From contig CAXTHJ010000008.1 of NCBI GenBank assembly GCA_964243985.1, forward strand, positions 1 to 59,332: a stretch of 59,332 nucleotides of DNA. The letters are read 5' to 3'. Positions 25,964-33,343 of this stretch are shown here, in pieces (the stretch's first letter is position 1; each line of letters opens with the position of its first letter). The notes beneath the pieces are model-generated. The model did not search any database and had not been told where the DNA came from. It saw only the letters and a list, made by a program, of their open reading frames with translations. Position numbers and translations under genes: made by a program. Origin of the DNA: CAIOYC01 sp964243985. GTDB lineage: Bacteria > Pseudomonadota > Alphaproteobacteria > Caulobacterales > Caulobacteraceae.

Positions 25964-27022
25964 CTGGCTAAGCCCATCGTCATCTCCATCGACGTCATGG
26001 GGGGAGATTACGGACCTTCGGTCTTCGTGCCGGGGGTGGCGCGCGCCCTTGAGCTTTTAGTGGGGCGTGACGTGCGGTTCCTGCTCCACGGAAACGCTTT
26101 CGCCATCGACGCTGAACTGGCCAAGGCGCCCACCGTCAAAGCAGCGTCGGAAGTGCGGCACACGGAATTGAAGATCGCCAGTGAGGAAAAGCCGGCGATC
26201 GCCCTTCGGCGCGGCAAAGGCTCCAGCCTCTGGAACGCAGTTGAGGCGATCCGCGACGGAAAGGCGGATGCGGCGGTCTCCGGCGGCAACACCGGCGCCT
26301 TGATGGCGATCTCAAAGCTGATCCTACGGATGGCCGGCGGGCTCGACCGGCCTGCCATCGTCTCCAGCTGGCCTACCATGGGCGAGCCCACCTGCCTGCT
26401 GGATGTCGGCGCCAATATCGAGTGCGACGCGGATCAGCTGGTGGAGTTCGCCATTATGGGCTCGGCCTTCTACCGCGCCGTACACAAGCCGGGCGCGCGG
26501 CCCACTGTCGGGCTGATGAACGTCGGTTCCGAAGAGCAGAAGGGCCATGACTCGGTGCGAGAGGCCAGCCAGCTCCTGCGCGACCTGCACATGGATTTCG
26601 ACTACCACGGCTTTGTGGAGGGCGATGACATCGCCAAGGGCACGGTCAACGTGATCGTCACCGACGGCTTCACCGGCAATGTGGCGCTTAAGACTGGGGA
26701 GGGGCTGGCGCGGTTTTTCAAGGAAGAACTCAAGATCGCCTTCACCTCGTCCCTGACCGCCAAGCTCGGGGCGCTTCTGGCGCAGTCGGCGCTGAAGAAG
26801 ATGCGGGCGCGCTTGACGCCGCCAGGGGGTGGGCCGTTCCTGGGCCTGAACGGCGTGGTCGTGAAAAGCCATGGGGGCGCGGACGCCGGCAGTATTTCTG
26901 GTGCGATCAAGATCGCCTATGACCTCGCCTCGTCCAACTATGCTGCGGAAGCGGCGCACAACATGGAGCGCCTGGCGGCGGCGCGACAGACGGCCAAGGC
27001 GGCCTTGGAGACCTCTCAGTGA
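25964..27022 (+). CDS. plsX: Phosphate acyltransferase PlsX, apparent CTG start
   Basis: 352 residues if translation starts at the CTG at 25964. This codon has AGGAG eight bases before it and makes the N-terminus begin right at AKPIVISIDVMGGDYGP, the conserved opening of PlsX. The first ATG in frame (25997) would remove that strand and the Asp, and no ATG, GTG or TTG lies between the in-frame stop at 25946 and 25997. PlsX turns acyl-ACP into acyl-phosphate for membrane lipid synthesis. Other motifs: SGGNTGALMAIS, GEPTCLLDVGAN and VIVTDGFTGNVALK. The stop overlaps fabH. Confidence 0.93.
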   Translation: MAKPIVISIDVMGGDYGPSVFVPGVARALELLVGRDVRFLLHGNAFAIDAELAKAPTVKAASEVRHTELKIASEEKPAIALRRGKGSSLWNAVEAIRDGKADAAVSGGNTGALMAISKLILRMAGGLDRPAIVSSWPTMGEPTCLLDVGANIECDADQLVEFAIMGSAFYRAVHKPGARPTVGLMNVGSEEQKGHDSVREASQLLRDLHMDFDYHGFVEGDDIAKGTVNVIVTDGFTGNVALKTGEGLARFFKEELKIAFTSSLTAKLGALLAQSALKKMRARLTPPGGGPFLGLNGVVVKSHGGADAGSISGAIKIAYDLASSNYAAEAAHNMERLAAARQTAKAALETSQ

Positions 27023-27996
27023 GCCTGATGCGAAGTGTCGTCACCGGCGTCGGCGGTTACCTGCCTGAAACGGTCGTCACCAACGAAGACATCGCCAAGT
27101 TGGTGGAGACGTCGGACGACTGGATTCGCGAGCGCACCGGCATCCGCGAGCGGCGCAAGCTGGAAGAAGGTCGGGCGACCTCTGATATGGCGGTGGAAGC
27201 CGCCAATGCGGCGCTGGCTGCCGCGGGCCGCACCGCCGCAGATATCGACCTGATCATCGTCGCTACGACAACGCCCGACCTTACCTTTCCCGCCACCGCC
27301 GCCATCGTGCAGAGAAAGCTCGGGGCGCCCATCTGCATCGCCTTCGACGTGCAGGCGGTGTGTTCGGGTTTCGTCTACGCCTTGTCGGTAGCGGACGGGT
27401 TCACGGCGCGCGGCCTTTCCAAGTGCGCCCTGGTGATCGGCGCCGACGCCATGTCCCGCCTGATGGACTGGACCGACCGGGGCACCTGCGTCCTTTTTGC
27501 TGACGGCGCCGGCGCGGTGGTGGTGGAGCCTGGAGAAGGGCAGGGGGGGACGTCGGATCGGGGGCTTCTCGGATTCGCCCTCCGCTGCGACGGCAATAAG
27601 CAGGACCTTCTTTATGTGGATGGCGGCCCTTCCACCACGGGCATGACGGGTCATTTGCGAATGGTCGGACAACAAGTGTTTCGCCATGCAGTGGTGAACA
27701 TTTCCGAAGCGGTGGAAGCCGCCGCCAAGACCGCTGGGGTGCAGGTGAAGGACGTGGACTGGTTCGTGCCCCATCAGGCCAATCAGCGCATCCTGCAAGG
27801 GGTGGCGAACCGGCTCGGCATCGAGGAATCCAAGGTGATCTCCACCGTCGCCATCCACGCAAACACCTCCGCCGCCTCCATTCCTCTGGCCATGGCGCAC
27901 GGCATCGCCGATGGGCGGATCAAGCCCGGTCAGCTTCTTCTTCTGGAAGCTATGGGCGGCGGCTTGACCTGGGGCGCCTGCGTCCTGCGGCTTTGA
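27019..27996 (+). CDS. fabH: 3-oxoacyl-ACP synthase III
   Basis: 325 residues, GTG start overlapping the plsX stop (GTGA). The catalytic triad is visible: C115 (AVCSGFVYAL), H252 (VPHQANQRI) and N282 (HANTSAASIP). It starts fatty acid synthesis by joining acetyl-CoA (or another short acyl-CoA) with malonyl-ACP. The coupling with plsX ties the start of fatty acid synthesis to phospholipid synthesis, an arrangement found widely. Confidence 0.97.
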   Translation: MSLMRSVVTGVGGYLPETVVTNEDIAKLVETSDDWIRERTGIRERRKLEEGRATSDMAVEAANAALAAAGRTAADIDLIIVATTTPDLTFPATAAIVQRKLGAPICIAFDVQAVCSGFVYALSVADGFTARGLSKCALVIGADAMSRLMDWTDRGTCVLFADGAGAVVVEPGEGQGGTSDRGLLGFALRCDGNKQDLLYVDGGPSTTGMTGHLRMVGQQVFRHAVVNISEAVEAAAKTAGVQVKDVDWFVPHQANQRILQGVANRLGIEESKVISTVAIHANTSAASIPLAMAHGIADGRIKPGQLLLLEAMGGGLTWGACVLRL

Positions 27997-28095
27997 GCCT
28001 TCCGCTTTGACTGGGCGGCAGAACCCTTTGACTTGACGTGGCTTTCGCGACATGAGCGAATGTAGCGGATAAACCGGGCGATAGGGGGCTTGGCG

Positions 28096-28398
28096 ATGAA
28101 GGGCGAAACGTTGACACGGGCCGATCTGGCCGAAGCAGTGCATGAGGAGGTGGGGCTGACCCGCCAGGATTGCGCCGGCATGGTGGAGCGGACCCTCGAC
28201 CTGGTGGCGGAGGCTTTGGAGCAGGGCGAAGTGGTCAAGCTTTCCGGCTTCGGCGTCTTTCAGGTTCGGGACAAGCGGGCCCGCATGGGCCGCAACCCCA
28301 AGACCGGGGAGCCCGCCGCCATCGATCCTCGCCGCGTCATCAGCTTTCGCGCCTCGCACGTGATGAAGGCGCAGGTCGATCAAGCGCACAACGGCTGA
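28096..28398 (+). CDS. ihfA: Integration host factor alpha subunit
   Basis: 100 residues of the HU/IHF fold. Signatures are LTRADLAEAVHEEVGL at the start, KLSGFGVFQVRDKRARMGRNPKTGE (split here over positions 50-75) with the IHF-type arm, and RRVISFRASHVMK at the end. It bends DNA together with the beta subunit. ATG at 28096 is placed seven bases after AGGGGG; a TTG two codons earlier (28090) is possible. The merR-like reading frame follows 19 bases downstream. Confidence 0.95.
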   Translation: MKGETLTRADLAEAVHEEVGLTRQDCAGMVERTLDLVAEALEQGEVVKLSGFGVFQVRDKRARMGRNPKTGEPAAIDPRRVISFRASHVMKAQVDQAHNG

Positions 28399-28417
28399 GT
28401 CGGTCGGGAGCCGCACC

Positions 28418-28843
28418 TTGAAGGGCCCCGAAGCGTTCCGCAGCATCTCCGAAGCCGCCGACGAGCTTGGCGTGCCCCAGCACGTGTTGCGGTTTTGGGA
28501 GACCAAGTTCTCCTTCATCCGCTAGATGAAGCGGGCGGGAGGGCGCCGGTTTTATCGTCGGCAGGATATCGACGTCTTGCGGGGCGTTCGCACCCTCCTT
28601 CACGACAACGGCTACACCATCAAGGGGGTGCAGCGGCTGCACAAGGAGCATGGCGTCCGCCATCTGGTGGAAGCGGCCGCCGCCAAACCCATCGAAATCG
28701 AGGGCGCTGTTGAAACGCCGCAACTCAGCGCCCCCCGCCGCTCCATCCTCGGCGTGCAGGCGCGCATCCGCCTGACGGACGTGCTTGACGATCTGGAAGC
28801 CACCAAGGCCCGGCTCGACGCGCTGCTGGCCCATGACGATTAG
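28418..28843 (+). pseudogene. MerR-family regulator interrupted by an in-frame TAG
   Basis: A TTG at 28418, behind GGGAG, starts a MerR-type reading frame: 35 codons with SISEAADELGVPQHVLRFWE (the helix-turn-helix), then TAG at 28523-28525, directly followed by ATG. The frame then goes on with MKRAGGRRFYRRQDI, the MerR wing, and an effector-like C-terminal helix of about 85 residues. Joined together this is the MerR protein that follows ihfA in related genomes. The two halves are on one frame, so a single base change (for example CAG to TAG) explains it. Re-initiation at the ATG could give a 105-residue product without the helix-turn-helix. Sequencing error is also possible. Confidence 0.8.
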
Positions 28844-28846
28844 CGA

Positions 28847-28875
28847 TTGCCGCCATGGGGGCGCCCCTCTATAAG
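28847..28875 (+). promoter_or_regulatory. Probable promoter of tRNA-Pro
   Basis: TTGCCG (28847-28852), a 17-base spacer and TATAAG (28870-28875), ending 11 bases before the mature tRNA. Position and spacing fit a sigma-70-class promoter; it lies at the end of and just after the interrupted merR. Confidence 0.55.
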
Positions 28876-28886
28876 CGCGCCTTCGT

Positions 28887-28963
<77 letters not shown>

Positions 28964-29069
28964 TCACCTTTGATCCCAAGCGTGTTCGATCATCTGATCG
29001 GCGACGCGCTATTCTTTACCTACGCATTTTCTTCACGCGAACCGGTTCCCACTTCGCTTCAAAATGCTT

Positions 29070-29267
29070 CTACTTCCCGCGGTTCATCCAGGTGATGAGC
29101 GGAATCAGGGGTGCGCCCCAGCCGACGCCCGCCACCACGAAGAAGATCAGCTTCACCGCCCACTGGTTCGGCAGATGATCGGCGATGACCGACATCAGCA
29201 CCGCGTAGGCGATCAGGAACACGACCACACCCACGCCGCCGATCAGCTTTCGTATCCTGGCCGGCAT
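29070..29267 (-). CDS. DUF2842 small membrane protein
   Basis: 65 residues: a basic start (MPARIRKLIG), a hydrophobic helix (VVVFLIAYAVLMSVIA), a short loop and a second helix (LIFFVVAGVGWGAPLIPLI) with WM and basic residues at the end. This is the pattern of DUF2842, a two-helix membrane protein of alphaproteobacteria without known function. ATG at 29267 has GAGGAG before it. The frame is open further upstream, but that part overlaps the neighbour and is antisense-like. It follows the GlsB-type gene by 14 bases. Confidence 0.8.
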   Translation of the reverse strand: MPARIRKLIGGVGVVVFLIAYAVLMSVIADHLPNQWAVKLIFFVVAGVGWGAPLIPLITWMNRGK

Positions 29268-29281
29268 AGAGGCTCCTCGGA

Positions 29282-29533
29282 TCAGACGCGTGGGCGGTTC
29301 ACCAGCCCCAGGATGAACAGCAAAACCACCGCGCCCACCAGGGCGATCAGGAACTCGCTGACGAACCCCAACGCGTAGAAGCCGAACAAATGGGCGATCC
29401 AGCCGCCTAGAACCGCGCCGATCAGGCCGATGATCAGGTTGACGATCAAGCCGTGGTGGCGGTTCATCACCATGCTGGCGACCCAACCGGCCAGAAGCCC
29501 GATCACGATCCAGCCCAAGATGCCGATGCCCAT
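29282..29533 (-). CDS. GlsB/YeaQ/YmgE family membrane protein
   Basis: 83 residues with three Gly-rich membrane segments, including GWIVIGLLAGWVASMVM and LIIGLIGAVLGGWIAHLFG. It is a paralogue of the protein at 5566-5823 and belongs to the same stress-associated family of unknown activity. It heads a two-gene unit with the DUF2842 protein and is divergent from ctaA; the 164 bases between hold a 6-base inverted repeat (CCAGGG/CCCTGG, 29616-29634) that could be an operator. Confidence 0.85.
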   Translation of the reverse strand: MGIGILGWIVIGLLAGWVASMVMNRHHGLIVNLIIGLIGAVLGGWIAHLFGFYALGFVSEFLIALVGAVVLLFILGLVNRPRV

Positions 29534-29697
29534 TATTCACCCTCCCGTTGGACCCGCTCCCAAGTTCCGTGAGGATCGGCGGGCGGATCGACATTAGGAC
29601 AAGTTTTCGAGAACGCCAGGGCGCTTCTCCCTGGGCGAGGTGGACGATCCTTTCCCTAGGGTTTAGGTGACATTAGGGCGCTCATGGAAGTTCTTGT

Positions 29698-30744
29698 ATG
29701 CGTTGGAGTTACAATCTGGAACGATCCTATGCGGCCGCCATCTGGCTGGCTGGCGTGGCGTTCCTGGTGGTGTTGATGGTGGTGGTTGGCGGCGCGACCC
29801 GGCTCACGGGCTCGGGGCTGTCGATCACCGAATGGAAGCCGATTTCCGGCGTTATTCCTCCAATGTCCGCTCACGGCTGGTTGGCTGAGTTCGCCAATTA
29901 TCAGCACAGTTCACAATATAAGCTCATGAATAAGGGGCTGTCTCTTGGCGCGTTCAAGAGCCTCTACTGGTGGGAATGGGCCCACCGGCTTTTGGCCCGG
30001 ATCGTCGTTGCAGCGGTATTGATTCCCTTGGTGGTGTTGCTGTTCATGCGACGCATCCCGAGGCGGTTGATCTGGCGTTGTGGCTTGATCGTCGCCATCT
30101 TGGCCTTGGAGCCTCTGGTCGGATGGCTCATGGTGGAAAGCGGTCTGAAGCAGTATCGGATCGCCGTAGCGCCGGAATTGTTGGCGACTCATCTGCTGAT
30201 CGCGCTCCTGATTATCTCCGTCTGCATCTGGACGGCGCTGGAGGCTTGGTTCGGCCGCACGCGGTCGACCTTCAGCGCGAACCAAGGAACCGTCATCGGC
30301 TCGGCCAGCCTCGTCGTTCTGACCTTTTTCCAGATCATGCTGGGTGCGTTGGTGGCCGGCAATCAGGCGGGGCGGGTCTATACGGACTGGCCTTTAATGG
30401 CGGGACACATCGTGCCGAAGGACTATGCGCCAAAGGGAGCGCACCTTTGGGAGATCCTCGCTCACAGCCAGGCGGCGGTGCAGTTCGACCACAGGATCGG
30501 CGGCTATCTACTATTCCTTTTCGCCTGGGCCTTCGCCCTCACCCTTTGGCGGACGCCGCGTATGCCGGCGCCGTTGAAGCAGGCGTCCCTCGTGCTGGCC
30601 GGGCTGGTGAGCCTGCAGGCGGTCCTCGGCGTGGTGACCGTCCGCCTTGCTGCGCCCCTGGGGCTCAGCCTCGCGCATCAGGTCGGTGCGGTGGCGGTTT
30701 TGACCGCGGCGATCTTTTTGGCTTGGCGGGTGCAGCGGAACTGA
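29698..30744 (+). CDS. ctaA: Heme A synthase
   Basis: 348 residues, about eight membrane helices in two similar halves. It oxidises heme O to heme A for cytochrome oxidase. The heme-ligand histidines are seen in WEWAHRLLAR, LLATHLLIAL, QFDHRIGGYLL and LAHQVGAVAVL; the N-terminus has the VVGGATRLTGSGLSITEW motif of the alphaproteobacterial/mitochondrial Cox15 type. After the stop comes an AT-rich segment with two small hairpins (30757-30790), perhaps a weak terminator. The gene is alone on its strand before rplM. Confidence 0.95.
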   Translation: MRWSYNLERSYAAAIWLAGVAFLVVLMVVVGGATRLTGSGLSITEWKPISGVIPPMSAHGWLAEFANYQHSSQYKLMNKGLSLGAFKSLYWWEWAHRLLARIVVAAVLIPLVVLLFMRRIPRRLIWRCGLIVAILALEPLVGWLMVESGLKQYRIAVAPELLATHLLIALLIISVCIWTALEAWFGRTRSTFSANQGTVIGSASLVVLTFFQIMLGALVAGNQAGRVYTDWPLMAGHIVPKDYAPKGAHLWEILAHSQAAVQFDHRIGGYLLFLFAWAFALTLWRTPRMPAPLKQASLVLAGLVSLQAVLGVVTVRLAAPLGLSLAHQVGAVAVLTAAIFLAWRVQRN

Positions 30745-30924
30745 AGCTGATTTACTTCGGTATTATGATACCTTAAAGATTTTTAAGAGCTATTTCAAAG
30801 CCTTCACCTTTGGAACAACGCAGCCACGCCGTTGACTTTCCGGCCGTTCGCCTCTAGGAACGCGCCTTCACCGGCCGCCCCGCCTATGGGACGGCCGAAA
30901 CTGTTTCTGGATGATCTTTCGATG

Positions 30925-31395
30925 ATGAAGACCACGGCCTCTTTGAAGCCGGCGGATGTAGAGAAGAAGTGGATCGTGATCGACGCGGAAAACGCCGTGG
31001 TCGGTCGCCTCGCCACCTTCATCGCCATGCGCCTACGCGGCAAGCACCGCCCCGACTACACCCCGCATGTCGACTGCGGCGACCATGTGGTGGTCATCAA
31101 CGCCGACAAGGTGAAGTTCACGGGCCGCAAGCTGCAGCAAAAGACCTACTACTGGCACACCGGCTATCCCGGCGGCATCAAGGAACGCACCGCGGACAAG
31201 ATCCTCGGCGGCAAGTTCCCCGAACGAATCCTGGAGAAGGCCGTGGAACGCATGCTGCCCAAGGAAAGCCCCCTGGCGCGCAAGCAGATGACCCACCTTC
31301 GCATCTTCGCCGGCGCCGAGCATGAGCATCAGGCCCAGAGCCCAGAAACCATCGCGTTCGCCGACATGAACGCCAAGAACACGCGGGCCCAATAA
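30925..31395 (+). CDS. rplM: 50S ribosomal protein L13
   Basis: 156 residues from the ATG at 30925 (another Met codon is at 30922; the frame is open to 30832 but the extra residues are not L13-like). Family segments are KWIVIDAENAVVGRLA, YTPHVDCGDHVVVINA, and ERTADKILGGKFPERILEKAVERMLPK, given in parts. L13 is an early assembly protein of the large subunit. A possible promoter lies at 30832-30860 (TTGACT, 17 bases, TAGGAA). The stop TAA shares its last A with the rpsI start. Confidence 0.96.
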   Translation: MKTTASLKPADVEKKWIVIDAENAVVGRLATFIAMRLRGKHRPDYTPHVDCGDHVVVINADKVKFTGRKLQQKTYYWHTGYPGGIKERTADKILGGKFPERILEKAVERMLPKESPLARKQMTHLRIFAGAEHEHQAQSPETIAFADMNAKNTRAQ

Positions 31396-32030
31396 TGAGC
31401 GACATCGAACCTCAAGACGCCGCTCCGGCCGTCACGCCCGCCGCCTCTACTCAAGGCCAAGGCTTCGACGCCCTGCGCAGCCTCTCCACTTCGGGCCTGT
31501 CGGAAGGCTCCGCGCCGGCCGAGCCGAAGATCGACGCCCAGGGCCGCGCCTACGCCACCGGCAAGCGCAAGAACGCCATCGCCCGCGTATGGATCAAGCC
31601 AGGCTCTGGCAAGATCACCATCGTCGGCGGCGACGCCAAGCGCGCGGCGGTGTTGAAGACGCGCAGCAACAAGGCGCAGAACGACCCTGCCAAGCCGGCC
31701 GTGAAGGCCCATGACGTGCAGAGCGGCAAGGAACGGGACCTCGCGGTCTATTTCGCCCGCCCCGTGCTGCAGATGATGGTTGAGCAACCCCTGGTCGTAA
31801 CCGACCGCCGCACCCAATTCGACGTCATGGTGGTGGTGGAAGGCTCCGGCCTTTCGGGTCAAGCCGGCGCGATCCGCCACGGCATAGCCAAGGCGCTGAC
31901 CTACTATGAACCTTCTCTGCGTCCGGTGCTGAAGCCGCACGGCTTCCTCACCCGCGACAGCCGCGTGGTGGAGCGCAAGAAGTACGGCAAGGCCAAGGCC
32001 CGCCGCAGCTTCCAGTTCTCGAAGCGCTAA
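31395..32030 (+). CDS. rpsI: 30S ribosomal protein S9 with an internal insertion
   Basis: 211 residues, longer than the roughly 160-175 usual in alphaproteobacteria. A 50-residue N-terminal extension, common in this group, is followed by YATGKRKNAIARVWIKPGSG. Between GKITIVGGD and LAVYFARPVL lies an extra hydrophilic segment of about 35 residues (about 81-115, bases 31635-31739) rich in Lys, Ala, Asn and Gln. The end is normal: GFLTRDSRVVERKKYGKAK and the terminal SFQFSKR tail that reaches the P-site tRNA. Translation is coupled to rplM; a strong terminator follows. Confidence 0.95.
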   Translation: MSDIEPQDAAPAVTPAASTQGQGFDALRSLSTSGLSEGSAPAEPKIDAQGRAYATGKRKNAIARVWIKPGSGKITIVGGDAKRAAVLKTRSNKAQNDPAKPAVKAHDVQSGKERDLAVYFARPVLQMMVEQPLVVTDRRTQFDVMVVVEGSGLSGQAGAIRHGIAKALTYYEPSLRPVLKPHGFLTRDSRVVERKKYGKAKARRSFQFSKR

Positions 32031-32057
32031 ACGCGTCATCCAACGTGTTTATGGAAG

Positions 32058-32088
32058 GGCGCTTCGGGCAACCGAAGCGCCTTTTTTT
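32058..32088 (+). terminator. Intrinsic terminator after rplM-rpsI
   Basis: A 10-bp perfect stem (32058-32067 with 32072-32081), GCAA tetraloop, then seven T. It is 28 bases after the rpsI stop and separates the ribosomal genes from argC. Confidence 0.92.
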
Positions 32089-32117
32089 CTTTGTCCGTTC
32101 ATGCGAGGGAGAATGAT

Positions 32118-33095
32118 ATGACCGTCAAGGTCTTCATCGATGGCGAGGCGGGCACCACAGGCCTGCAGATCCGCGAGCGGCTGGCGGTGCGGCGCGACCT
32201 CCAACTCCTATCCATAGCTCCCGACCGCCGTAAGGACGTGGGCGTCCGAGCCGAGCTTTTGAACGCCGCCGGTGTTGTGATCCTCTGCCTGCCCGACGAG
32301 GCGGCGCAAGAGGCGGTCAGCTTAATTGAGAACGACAGCACCAAGGTGATCGACGCGTCCACCGCTCACCGTGTATCGCCGGGCTGGGTCTACGGCTTTC
32401 CCGAAATGCGGCCCGGTCAGCGGGAAACCATCAAAGCCGCCAAGCGGGTCAGCAACCCCGGCTGCTATCCCACAGGGTTCATCGCGCTGGTGGCGCCCCT
32501 GGTGCGGGCAGGATTGGTCCCGCCGGACTTTCCCATGACCGTGAACGCTATATCCGGCTACTCAGGCGGGGGCAGAGGGTTGATGGAGGAATTCGCAGGG
32601 CCCACGTCCGGCGCCTCCGCCGACGCCTTTCGACCTTATGGGCTGTCCCTGGCTCATAAGCATGCGCCGGAGATGACCTACTATACGGGGCTGAACCATC
32701 CACCGGTGTTCGCCCCATCGGTGGGCCGCTACGCTCAGGGCATGATTGTGGAGGTTCCGCTGCAGCTCTGGGCGTTGCCCGGTTCGCCCTCGGCGACGAC
32801 TCTGCGCGCGACTTTGGCGGCAGCCTACGCCGGTGAGGCCTTCGTTCAAGTGGCGGACGAAGAGGAGACCCTCATGCTCCAAAAGACCCGCGCCGGCGCC
32901 GGCGGCTATGTGGCGGCGCTGGATCCCGAGGCGTTGAACGGCACCAACCGGCTGAAGCTCTATGTGTTCGGCAACGACGATCTGGGTCAGGCACGTCTTG
33001 TCGCCGTCTTGGATAACCTTGGAAAAGGCGCCTCGGGAGCGGCGGTTCAGAACCTAAACCTGATGTGCGGGTTCGATGAAGGCGAGGTGCTATAG
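32118..33095 (+). CDS. argC: N-acetyl-gamma-glutamyl-phosphate reductase (short type)
   Basis: 325 residues. It reduces N-acetylglutamyl phosphate with NADPH in arginine synthesis. FIDGEAGTTGLQIRERL opens the NADP fold and the catalytic Cys is in SNPGCYPTGF. The length and early DGEAGTTG motif mark the type 2 (short) form known in alphaproteobacteria. The start ATG at 32118 follows GAGGGAGA; an in-frame start at 32091 lies inside the terminator tail. rpsI-argC order is common in the Caulobacterales. Confidence 0.95.
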   Translation: MTVKVFIDGEAGTTGLQIRERLAVRRDLQLLSIAPDRRKDVGVRAELLNAAGVVILCLPDEAAQEAVSLIENDSTKVIDASTAHRVSPGWVYGFPEMRPGQRETIKAAKRVSNPGCYPTGFIALVAPLVRAGLVPPDFPMTVNAISGYSGGGRGLMEEFAGPTSGASADAFRPYGLSLAHKHAPEMTYYTGLNHPPVFAPSVGRYAQGMIVEVPLQLWALPGSPSATTLRATLAAAYAGEAFVQVADEEETLMLQKTRAGAGGYVAALDPEALNGTNRLKLYVFGNDDLGQARLVAVLDNLGKGASGAAVQNLNLMCGFDEGEVL

Positions 33096-33343
33096 GGCTT
33101 CAAAATCCTCGCTGAGTAGGCATGTGGCGAAGCGCCGTGTGCAAGAGCGAATGGCTCTGAACCGTTCTGGTGGCCCAGCTAAACCCCTGCCCCTGGCGTC
33201 TTTTTCAGCGTCCGCGGGGCGGGGCCGCCTTCAAAAAGCGCTTTATTAGCACCGCGCCCTTCGCATCTGCAGCAAAATCCCTATTTCTCCTGGCAGGAGA
33301 GCCGTGGCCGTGCGTACGGTGACGGTGTTGTGAGGGATCGAAG

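Noticed and set aside
28523..28525. TAG in merR as a recoded amber codon
   Set aside because: No pyrrolysine genes or recoding signal seen, and the rest of the window uses TAG as a normal stop; a point mutation is simpler.
30757..30790. AT-rich double hairpin after ctaA as a strong terminator or regulatory RNA
   Set aside because: Stems are short and AT-rich and the U tract is interrupted; noted only as a possible weak terminator.
33152..33250. 32-codon ORF in the argC/GT4 intergenic region
   Set aside because: No good ribosome site and no recognisable features; composition looks non-coding.
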